From positions 1 through 64,000 of the forward strand of contig JAJDEO010000066.1 in the NCBI GenBank assembly GCA_029259745.1: a stretch of 64,000 nucleotides of DNA, in the 5' to 3' direction. The translations under genes and the position numbers were made by a program. This document shows, piece after piece, positions 39,752-46,731 of the stretch. The notes beneath the pieces are model-generated. The model did no database searches, was not told the origin of the DNA, and saw only the letters and a list, made by a program, of their open reading frames with translations. The first letter of the stretch is position 1. The number at the start of each line of letters is the position of its first letter. Origin of the DNA: Planctomycetota bacterium (lineage in GTDB: Bacteria; Planctomycetota; B15-G4).

Positions 39752-39878
39752 GACCCCAGCGTACCCCTCACGTTTAACAGCCTGGGGTGATTCGTGCGGG
39801 CGAAACCACGGCTTGGCACGTCATCTTGATTTCGGTTGCGCTCGCGCGGCGTCGAATCCGCGAAAGGGGGGACTCTCA

Positions 39879-40035
39879 CAGTGCGTGGCGAACGTCACTC
39901 CGTCCGAGGCGGCGCCCGCTGGGCGGATCTCTGCGTTCCAAACCCTCGACGAATCCGACGATTCGCGTGCGGTTTGGCGTCTTGCTCGCGACCCAGCGGA
40001 GACCACCACGAACAAAGGACGTCCGCCACGCACTG
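39879..40035. repeat. Large palindrome with a third type of arm (family 3)
   Basis: A 157 bp imperfect palindrome. CAGTGCGTGGCGAACGTC at the left pairs with CAGTGCGTGGCGGACGTC read inverted from the right; inner blocks CCGCTGGG and CCAAACC also pair. The exact centre (about 39957) is CGAATCCGACGATTCG with flanking CTCGA and CGTGCGG, a variant of the core of families 1 and 2. It occupies most of the gap between the sigma factor gene and the next gene. Confidence 0.8.
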
Positions 40036-40109
40036 CACGCCGCGACCGACTGGCCCGCCACATCGGCGTGCAGAGGGCGCGGTCCGCCCATCCCGAGGAG
40101 CACGTTTCC

Positions 40110-40817
40110 GTGTCGTCCTTCTCCAACCTCGATCGCCTGCTGCGCGGTGATCTCACGACGCCGGACGCCCTGAAGGCCGGGCGCGTCGACGTCTCCGTGC
40201 CGCGCTTGCTCGTCGCCACGCTCGTCTGCGGAGGCGCCTTCGGTGTCTGCCTGGGGCTGTTCGCGGCCACGGGGCAGACGCCAGACGGCTGGTGGCAGAT
40301 GGTCAGCTCGGCCGTGAAGGTTCCGCTGCTGTTCCTGCTCACGCTGCTCGTGACGTTCCCGTCGCTGTATGTCTTCGCCACCCTGGCCGGCAGCCGGCTG
40401 ACGCTCATGCCGACGCTGCGCCTGTTGGTCGGCGCCGTCGCCGTGAACGTGGCCGTGCTGGCCAGCTTCGGGCCTGTCGTGGCGTTCTTCACGCTCTTCA
40501 CGACGAGCTACCCGTTCATCGTGCTGCTCGACGTGGCCTTCTTCATGGTGAGCGGCGCGGTGAGCCTGGGCTTCCTCTCGCGAGCCGTGAGCGTGCTGTT
40601 CGGCGACGCGAGTGCGGGCGGTTCCCAGAAGCGCGCGCGGCTCGTCTTCCGACTCTGGTTGCTCATCTACGGTGTCGTCGGCGCGCAGATGGGTTGGCTC
40701 CTGCGACCGTTCATCGGCAACCCCGGCCTCGAGTTCGTGCTCTTCCGACATCGGCGCGAGTCGACGGTGTTCGAGGCGGTGATGAACCTGGCGCGGGACG
40801 TCGGCGGAGGCTGGTGA
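40110..40817 (+). CDS. Multi-pass membrane protein with LRPFIGNP motif, copy 1
   Basis: 235 residues from GTG 40110 behind GAGGAG (9 bp). At least five hydrophobic segments (LLVATLVCGGAFGVCLGLF; LLFLLTLLVTFPSLYVFATL; LLVGAVAVNVAVLASFGPVV; FIVLLDVAFFMVSGAVSLGF; LLIYGVVGAQMGWLLRPFI). The signature QMGWLLRPFIGNP lies near the C-terminus. The next gene is a paralog with the same motif. The reading frame is open far upstream, but that part is antisense to the kinase and sigma factor genes. Function unknown; a Yip1-like or transport-related role is only a guess. Confidence 0.75.
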   Translation: MSSFSNLDRLLRGDLTTPDALKAGRVDVSVPRLLVATLVCGGAFGVCLGLFAATGQTPDGWWQMVSSAVKVPLLFLLTLLVTFPSLYVFATLAGSRLTLMPTLRLLVGAVAVNVAVLASFGPVVAFFTLFTTSYPFIVLLDVAFFMVSGAVSLGFLSRAVSVLFGDASAGGSQKRARLVFRLWLLIYGVVGAQMGWLLRPFIGNPGLEFVLFRHRRESTVFEAVMNLARDVGGGW

Positions 40818-40876
40818 CCGGTGGCAGGCTTCCGGCTCGGCACGGCCCGACGCACAGTCGATCACGCACAGCGCGG

Positions 40877-41542
40877 ATGAAGCGCGTCGTCGACAGCCTG
40901 CTGGTGCTCGACGGGCTGCTGCGCGCGACGGGCGTCTTCGCTCCCGACGCCGAGCGCGTCCCGCATCGGCGTTTGCTGACGGTGGTATGCCTGGGCGGCG
41001 CTCTGCACGGCGCGATCATGGGCAGTTTCGCCGGGCCCTCCGGTGCGCTGTACGCCGCGCTGAAGCTGCCCGTGCTGTTGATCCTGGCGCCGCTCGTCTG
41101 CGTCCCCAGCTTTCGTGTGGTGCACACCGTGTTAGGCCTGGCCGAGGACGAACCGGCCGCGCGACGCGCCGTGATGTGCGCCCAAGCCACGTTGGCGACG
41201 GCGCTGCTCTCACTCTCGCCGTTGATCGTCTTCACCTATGTAAGCAGCGTGCACTACCACCAAGCCAAGCTGGTCAACATGGTCGTCTTCGGACTGGCCA
41301 GCCTGGCTGCGCAACTCACCCTCGCCAGGCACTATCGGCCGCTGCTCGCGAAAGACCGTCGCCACCGTCTGGCCCTGATGGCGTGGCCCACGCTCTACCT
41401 CTTCGTGGCGCTGCAGCTCGGCTACGCGCTGCGCCCGTTCATCGGCAATCCCGACTTCCCGACCGAGTTCCTGCGTGCGGACTGGATGGGCAACGTGTAC
41501 TTGGATCTCTACTGGGCCGTGCGCGGCGTGCTCGAGGTTTGA
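40877..41542 (+). CDS. Multi-pass membrane protein with LRPFIGNP motif, copy 2
   Basis: 221 residues, 59 bp after copy 1. Same layout: hydrophobic segments (LLTVVCLGGALHGAIMGSFA; LLILAPLVCVPSFRVVHTVL; ATALLSLSPLIVFTYVSSV; LMAWPTLYLFVALQLGYALR) and the signature QLGYALRPFIGNP. The two proteins are clearly paralogous but well diverged, so they may form a heteromeric membrane complex. The ATG at 40877 has no strong ribosome-binding site; translation may depend on the upstream gene. Confidence 0.75.
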   Translation: MKRVVDSLLVLDGLLRATGVFAPDAERVPHRRLLTVVCLGGALHGAIMGSFAGPSGALYAALKLPVLLILAPLVCVPSFRVVHTVLGLAEDEPAARRAVMCAQATLATALLSLSPLIVFTYVSSVHYHQAKLVNMVVFGLASLAAQLTLARHYRPLLAKDRRHRLALMAWPTLYLFVALQLGYALRPFIGNPDFPTEFLRADWMGNVYLDLYWAVRGVLEV

Positions 41543-41725
41543 GCGGATGTCGAGTGGGAAACAGCGTTCGACCGCGACCGCGTCGTCGGTCGTGGCGTGG
41601 CCGGTTGGGCCGTCCACCTCTCGACGCGTCTCTCGCGGAGGTGCCCGAAGGTGTCTCGTTGCGGTCCGTGACTCGGCTGATGGTCGACACGCGCCGATCG
41701 GAGTGCATTCCCGAAACCGTCTTCG

Positions 41726-42247
41726 TCAGAACAGTGCGAGGTAGGTGATCTGGCGGAGCTGCCAAGCGCGCAGAAGTTCGTCAGCCATCTGTTCGGGGCT
41801 GGATGCGCTCTCCCACGATGCGGGCAGCATCATATGTCGCCGCAGAATCGAGAGGGCCGTGGCTCGATCGGCGTCCTTGAGCTCTTGGATCGTTGCGTAG
41901 CGGAAGTACGAGATCGGAACTCGACGATCCCTCAATGACGTCAGCAACTGTGCTCCCCAAGGTTCGCGTCCTCGGGAGCCGAAGGACTGCTCGAGCACCT
42001 GCAAACGATCCTTCACGATGGCGATGGCGAGGTCTTCGGGAGAGCGGTCGTCGGCACCTTGCAGCGCTGGCGTCATGCCCAGAGCCGGCTGGGCCTGAAG
42101 AACTTTGAGGGTCGCGTCAAAGTCCTTGCCGTGAAGCTGTTTCATCTCGGCGGGGTCGAGGTCGGCAAGGTAGCGCTGAAGCTGCTTCCAAGTTTCGGCA
42201 AACCTCTCCCCGTAGGAATCGGTGGACTCGGCCGATGGATCAGACAA
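41726..42247 (-). CDS. Hypothetical cytoplasmic protein
   Basis: 173 residues from a TTG at 42247 with AAGGAG 6 bp upstream, the only well-placed ribosome-binding site; the ORF continues upstream into the palindrome. Helical and charged (YGERFAETWKQLQRYLADLD; SPEDLAIAIVKDRLQVLEQS), without a signal peptide or recognised domain. It lies convergent with the membrane-protein pair; the 183 bp gap between them has no clear terminator. Confidence 0.6.
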   Translation of the reverse strand: MSDPSAESTDSYGERFAETWKQLQRYLADLDPAEMKQLHGKDFDATLKVLQAQPALGMTPALQGADDRSPEDLAIAIVKDRLQVLEQSFGSRGREPWGAQLLTSLRDRRVPISYFRYATIQELKDADRATALSILRRHMMLPASWESASSPEQMADELLRAWQLRQITYLALF

Positions 42248-42333
42248 GGGAGACTCCTTGATGTGGGGGGCGCATGACGGTGTCGGGTTTGATGGTCGGC
42301 AGCGTCGCGCAGCAGGTGTCGAGTTCATCAGCG

Positions 42334-42486
42334 CGCTGATGAACCACTCCGCGCTCGGCTCGCACCCAGTCGCGCTCACCCTGGCGTGGACGTTTCGACG
42401 AATCCACCGATTCGCCTGCGCCTCTCCACCCGGCAAGGGCGACGCGGTCGTCACCATCCATCCGAAGCGCGGCTACTGGAACAGCG
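42334..42486. repeat. Large palindrome with a fourth type of arm
   Basis: Around a core CGAATCCACCGATTCG (centre about 42405, identical to the family 1 core), the left side GCGCTGATGAACCACTCCGC, then GCTCGG pairs imperfectly with the right side read inverted (GCGCTGTTCCAGTAGCCGCG, then CTTCGG). GTGG and GTCGC blocks near the core also pair. The right end overlaps the last codons of the cupredoxin gene. The core is certain; the arms are by-eye pairing. Confidence 0.6.
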
Positions 42487-43210
42487 CCTCCATCGCATTC
42501 GAGAGACCGACGCCCAGGGTCGCCGAAGCATCGGCCAACGCGCACTGGAAGTAGATCGGCACGCCGGCGAGGCCAGTGGGCGCGACGAACGGCAGCGCGA
42601 GGTTGCCGCTCGCGTCTGACGTGAGGTCGATCTGGAGCAGGATCGGCACCGGCACCAGCGTGCCGCCCTTGAACGGCGCGTTGCCTTGCACGAGCCCGGC
42701 GAAGAGCACGGTCAGCGCGTTGCTCGGCGCGTTCTCGAGCAGGATCTGTCCGCTCGAACCGGACGTCAGCGGCCCCGCGCCGTACAGCAACGCCTCACCC
42801 AGCACGCCACCCTTGGCGGAGCCCAGGTTTGTCCACGGTGAGTTCACCTGAATGGACCCCGTCATCCCGAACTGCGCATGCGGTACGCACACGTACGGGT
42901 AGAAGTGGCCGGGGCGGGGATGCTCGAACAGGAACTTCGTGTCGAAGAGGTGGGTGGCGGTCGGGTTGAAGCTATCGAGGATGTAGCTGAACGCGTCGGT
43001 GGGGTCGATCGTGTCGTCGGTGCCCTCGGTGGCGGTGTGCAGGTTGCCCCCGGTCCAGTTCCACATGACCGAGTCGCCGGCGTCGATCGTGATGTTCGCC
43101 GGGCTGAACGACAGCGACTGGGTGAAGACCTGGTGGGTGGTCTGGCCGAGGCCGTCGCCTGCCAGGGCGCCGATCGCGATGAGGAGGGCGGATGTGCGCA
43201 CGAACGACAT
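42473..43210 (-). CDS. Secreted cupredoxin (plastocyanin-like) with shared C-terminal domain
   Basis: 245 residues with a signal peptide (LLIAIGALAGDGLGQ). Residues about 30-115 form a plastocyanin/azurin-like domain: FSPANITIDAGDSVMWNW, the first Cu-ligand His in GGNLHTATEG, and the Cys/His/Met ligands in YVCVPHAQFGMTGSIQV. It probably binds a type 1 copper and transfers electrons outside the cytoplasm. The last about 120 residues (WTNLGSAKGGVLGEALLYGA, then NAPFKGGTLVPVP) are the C-terminal domain shared with FG-GAP and beta-helix proteins here, which is unusual for a cupredoxin. Half of a palindromic repeat lies 60 bp upstream of its ATG. Confidence 0.88.
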   Translation of the reverse strand: MSFVRTSALLIAIGALAGDGLGQTTHQVFTQSLSFSPANITIDAGDSVMWNWTGGNLHTATEGTDDTIDPTDAFSYILDSFNPTATHLFDTKFLFEHPRPGHFYPYVCVPHAQFGMTGSIQVNSPWTNLGSAKGGVLGEALLYGAGPLTSGSSGQILLENAPSNALTVLFAGLVQGNAPFKGGTLVPVPILLQIDLTSDASGNLALPFVAPTGLAGVPIYFQCALADASATLGVGLSNAMEALFQ

Positions 43211-43270
43211 GGTGGAAGTCTCTCAGGGAGGGCCGGCACGAGAAGAGCGCGCCGGCAAGCGGGCCAGTCT

Positions 43271-43338
43271 AGCAGCCCGTTGAAAAACTCATCCGGCGCG
43301 CTGCACGCATCCGGGCGCGCCTGTGCGAGCGCGGGAGG
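43271..43338 (-). repeat. Palindromic repeat family 1, half copy h
   Basis: AGCAGCCCGTTGAAAAACTC, then ATCCGGCGCGCTGCACGCAT and GCGCGCCTGTGCGAGCGCGG, then the match ends before the core. It is about 60 bp upstream of the cupredoxin start. Nearby (43495-43512) is a perfect small palindrome CGCATGTTCGTACATGCG of unknown meaning. Confidence 0.85.
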
Positions 43339-43550
43339 TCTCGCAAAACAGACACGCCCTGCGGCCAAGAACCTTGTGACGCGGCTCTCTCGGCCAGTTC
43401 GGATGACCACAAGAGAATCGTGCTTTGATCGTAGATCGTGCAGTCAGTGACCGCGCGACGTGATCACCCGCGGCGTCCCGCGCGGGGTCGGAACCGCATG
43501 TTCGTACATGCGATTGCCGCCGTGCGTCGAGACGCCGCAGGTCAACGTGT

Positions 43551-44417
43551 TCAGCGAGTGCCGCTGCCGAGACGATCACTGCTCGACGCGCCATCCCACT
43601 CCATCGACTTCATGGCTTCCTTGCTGAGAGCGGCGAAGACGTCATGCCACGCGACGCCGTTCGAGTGCGTGCCCGATGACGTCGTGTTCTCGCGATCGTT
43701 CATCGACGTCTTCGACGATTCGAGCGTCGTGCGGGCAGCTGTCACGCCGTTCTTGCCGACGAGCCAGACCGACGTGCCCGAATGCTTCACTGCGTACACG
43801 CCGGCACTGAGCGACGTCGTGCTCGCCTTGGCCGTGCGGTCTGCCGTGCGGTCGTTCATGCGCGTCGCGCCCAAGCGTTCCGACGGCTTCGAGCTGGCTT
43901 CATGGATCAGAACCATGCCGATCGTGCGCCCGTCCATCGAACGCGACGTGCTGTCCGATGAATCCTCTCCATCGGCGGACTGCTCGCGACGGTTCACCGA
44001 AGGGTCATCGGAACGAGCGGAGGCGGATGTGGTCGTCGTCGCTTGACCAATCGGCGCGCCCGCGATGAGTCCCTTGGAGCATACGCCGATGATCAGCTCG
44101 CCATCGTCAAGCGCCATGGAGCCATGGGTCTCCTTGTCGGTGTCCATCTCGTCGTCCATTTCATCGCCATCTTCGGTCGAGGTCGACGTGTAGAACGTCC
44201 GCGCGGCATCGTTCAACGACTTCATCGTTGCGTCGTGAAGGTGCCGGTATGCCTCGTCGACGTCCTTCATCGACGTCGTGCCCGGGCGGTTGCGATCGAG
44301 CTGGCGTGCTTCGTCGGACTTGCGCGATGTGATCGTGTCTTGAGCAAACGCGTCCGCGGACAAGAGGCAGACAAGTGCGCTGGCGGCGATGCTCGTGCTG
44401 AAGGTGGGGAGCTTCAT
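43551..44417 (-). CDS. Secreted Ser/Thr/Asp-rich protein, unknown function
   Basis: 288 residues, with AAGGAA 9 bp before the ATG and a signal peptide (ASALVCLLSADAFAQ). The mature chain is hydrophilic and low-complexity (STEDGDEMDDEMDTDKETHG; DDPSVNRREQSADGEDSS), with one compact stretch (SLSAGVYAVKHSGTSVWLVG) predicted as beta. No domain recognised. The codon pattern is consistent with coding and the ribosome-binding site is good, so the gene is real; its function is open. Confidence 0.65.
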   Translation of the reverse strand: MKLPTFSTSIAASALVCLLSADAFAQDTITSRKSDEARQLDRNRPGTTSMKDVDEAYRHLHDATMKSLNDAARTFYTSTSTEDGDEMDDEMDTDKETHGSMALDDGELIIGVCSKGLIAGAPIGQATTTTSASARSDDPSVNRREQSADGEDSSDSTSRSMDGRTIGMVLIHEASSKPSERLGATRMNDRTADRTAKASTTSLSAGVYAVKHSGTSVWLVGKNGVTAARTTLESSKTSMNDRENTTSSGTHSNGVAWHDVFAALSKEAMKSMEWDGASSSDRLGSGTR

Positions 44418-44638
44418 GGTGGGTGTTCCTTTGGTGGGGGTAAGGAAGAGGAAGTGCGGAGTGCTCGGGCCGTGACATCCGGCGGTGTGGGGCGAGCAGA
44501 GTCCTGCGAGTGTGAGAGCGAGTACCGCAAGCGGCGTGCCAAGCAGGGAGCCTCAGAAGGGCTCCGAAACGCCCTCTTCAAGCATGCAGACGAGTGTCTT
44601 TGAAGAATCGTCTGGAACGCTGTGGCGCCCCGGCTCGC

Positions 44639-44784
44639 GCCGAGCAGCGCGTTGAAGACCTCGATGCGGCGCGCCCCAAGCAGCCTGTTGAAGAACTGCT
44701 CCGAATGCGACGTGCGTGACCGAGTGTGCATGTGCACGTGCGCGAACGCAGGCGAATCAGTGGATTCGTCGAGGCTCCCGCGCG
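44639..44784 (+). repeat. Palindromic repeat family 1, copy i with tandem scrap
   Basis: From 44679 AGCAGCCTGTTGAAGAACTG through CGAATCAGTGGATTCG to GAGGCTCCCGCG, where it breaks off; the right arm is missing. Just before it, 44639-44676 (GCCGAGCAGCGCGTTGAAGA, then CCTCGATGCGGCGCGCC) is a shorter second left-arm scrap, so two insertions or a partial tandem duplication occurred here. Confidence 0.8.
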
Positions 44785-45046
44785 TGTGGTCGCTTGGGCG
44801 CTGGAAGAGAACGAGATCCTCTTTTGTACACGGGGGCTGCCAAGAACGTCTTGCCAGTCCGTACTCGTCCCAAGTCGGCGAGTTCAGCGTTGGAGTCCAT
44901 GGCAGCTGATTCGTGATCTTCGGCGCCGACCGAAGGTCGAGATATCGGCAGCAATCGAGGGTTTGATGCGCGATCGCGTCGTCGGCGTGCGTGCGAGCAG
45001 CGCCGAAGGACGTCACGGCTCGAATCCCGGACCCCAGGGCATGAAC

Positions 45047-45064
45047 TTGGCACGGCGCTTGCAT
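45047..45064 (+). promoter_or_regulatory. Sigma-54 (RpoN) promoter
   Basis: TTGGCACGGCGCTTGCAT. This matches the RpoN consensus (TGGCACG, 4 bases, TTGCA) at every position, with the invariant GG and GC exactly 10 bases apart. It lies 66 bp upstream of the ATG of the secreted protein at 45130, in the correct orientation. Confidence 0.7.
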
Positions 45065-45129
45065 ATCTAACGAGTCGAACGACGCGCGCGACTCGCGCGC
45101 GACCGGCAGCGCTTTCGGAGCTTCCTACA

Positions 45130-46020
45130 ATGCTCGCAGTCCGCACTCCCTCACTGCACCTTCGTCTGCTCGTCCTGTTGCTCGTGACGTTGGCGCTCGT
45201 CGCGACGGCACACGCTCAGGACGTCGCCTCTCCTTCGGCCGCCAGTTCCGCACTGAAGAAGGAGTTTCGTGCGCAGGCCGCGTACCACAAGGGCACGCTC
45301 CTCGAGGCGTACAAGGCGCTCGTCGACGAACTCGACCAGATCGAAGCCGACACCGAAAGCGGTGACTACGACGCGCTTGCTGTCGCCACCCGCACGCACG
45401 CGGCATTCACCGAACTCCGCGCGCTGATCCAGTCACTGACGATCGCGATTGCCGACGAGATCGCGATCGAGGCGAGTGCGATCCTCACGAACCTGGAGTC
45501 GAACTCCAGCGGTGACCTCCCGCCGACTTTCATCGCGGGCATGGGCACGGACGTTGATCGGGGCATGGAGACCCTGCAGGAGCAGAATGCACTCTTCATC
45601 CGCAAGTTGACGCGCAGGACGGCGTCGTATTCCAGGCGGCTCGACAAGCACGGCTTCAACGTGACCGTGCGCATCTTCGGAATGATGCCAGTCGCGATCG
45701 GTGCAAACGGTGACTCGGCGTTCACGACACTCAACTACGACACGATGATCGATGTCCTCGTGGGAGTTCGAAAGCACTCCACGACGAACGATGCCGCGAT
45801 CGTGGTCGGTGGCATCTCGGACCCGGCGAAGGGCCCCTTCGTCGATGTGCAGCTCAACGACGGCGTAGGCGGTATCGAGCATGTCGTGGCAACTCCCCTC
45901 GTCGACGAGCGCTGGCTGGCGACGTTTCCGGGGGCAGCCTTCCCGCTCGATCAAGGGAACTTCCGCGCGATCGCAACCCATGGCAAGACACGCGTCGGTG
46001 CCACGATCGGCTTGCGCTGA
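45130..46020 (+). CDS. Secreted protein under a putative sigma-54 promoter
   Basis: 296 residues; GGAG about 10 bp before the ATG; signal peptide LLVLLLVTLALVATAHAQ. The first half of the mature chain is long helices (LKKEFRAQAAYHKGTLLEAY; EADTESGDYDALAVATRTHA), the second half beta strands with FGMMPVAIGANGDSAFTTLN and FVDVQLNDGVGGIEHVVATP. No domain recognised. It stands alone between the palindrome debris and the kinase-SUMF1 operon. RpoN control would imply dependence on an enhancer-binding activator, none of which is encoded in the window. Confidence 0.72.
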   Translation: MLAVRTPSLHLRLLVLLLVTLALVATAHAQDVASPSAASSALKKEFRAQAAYHKGTLLEAYKALVDELDQIEADTESGDYDALAVATRTHAAFTELRALIQSLTIAIADEIAIEASAILTNLESNSSGDLPPTFIAGMGTDVDRGMETLQEQNALFIRKLTRRTASYSRRLDKHGFNVTVRIFGMMPVAIGANGDSAFTTLNYDTMIDVLVGVRKHSTTNDAAIVVGGISDPAKGPFVDVQLNDGVGGIEHVVATPLVDERWLATFPGAAFPLDQGNFRAIATHGKTRVGATIGLR

Positions 46021-46191
46021 TTCTGCCAAGATGAAGCGCCGTTCCGGGCGAGCCGAGCACTCGTTTGGGCGCTGCTGCCGAACGTGAGATGTGACTGCCG
46101 CTCATCGTGCTCCGCGGCGAGATCGCGCGCGCTGCGATCGACGACCGCGCTCTCCTCACGCAGCACGCGTGTCGACGTGACGCACACGTGC

Positions 46192-46491
46192 TCACAACGG
46201 CCGGCGAATGGCGCGCTCGGCGAGCGCTGCGAGCGCGAAGGGCGCGGCGGTGTACGCGCTGCAGAGTTTCTCGTCCACCTCAAGGTGCGCCGGGACGAGG
46301 GTGAACTCTCGATCGAGAGCGCACGCTCGCTTCTCCCTCGGGCATCTGACGAGCGACTTCGCGAGTAAGTCGGCGACGACGTCGATCAGACCGTCCGCCG
46401 CTCGCCGAAGATCGAGCCGCTTCTCGTCTGAGCAGCGCAGAACGACGTGAGGGGCCGTCGAGCGTTCCCTGTGCTCGACGGACCCGAGCAC
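46192..46491 (-). CDS. Possible small hypothetical gene
   Basis: 99 residues from a GTG, read on the minus strand: VVLRCSDEKRLDLRRAADGL, IDVVADLLAKSLVRCPREKR. Third codon positions are mostly G/C and the composition is protein-like, but no ribosome-binding site and no known domain are visible. It may be a fragment: the minus strand just downstream continues in another frame (VTSTRVLREESAVVDRSARD). It is divergent from the kinase-SUMF1 operon. Confidence 0.35.
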   Translation of the reverse strand: MLGSVEHRERSTAPHVVLRCSDEKRLDLRRAADGLIDVVADLLAKSLVRCPREKRACALDREFTLVPAHLEVDEKLCSAYTAAPFALAALAERAIRRPL

Positions 46492-46731
46492 GAGATGGTC
46501 GGGCTCAGGCGACTCGGTAGGCCGGCGAGCGAGGTTGGTCGATGCTCAGAGTTCGCGCGGTCGGTGCGAGTCGGCTTGGGGATCGGACGCCCGACGGTCC
46601 TTTTTGGCGGGCGGGCAGGGCCAATCCCGTGTCCTTTCTCGACGGGCGGCACCGCGCCGCCCCCAGGGTTGTCTGCGACGGCGCGATGCTCCACGATTCA
46701 TCTGGACGTCGTTTCGAAGAGGGTGGGACCG

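Noticed and set aside
39771..39840. A sigma-54-like sequence (TTGGCACGTCATCTTGAT)
   Set aside because: The second element is shifted by one base, so the GG-N10-GC spacing fails.
38127..40109. The long upstream extension of the membrane protein frame
   Set aside because: It is antisense to the kinase and ECF genes; the GTG at 40110 has a good ribosome-binding site and starts the hydrophobic protein.
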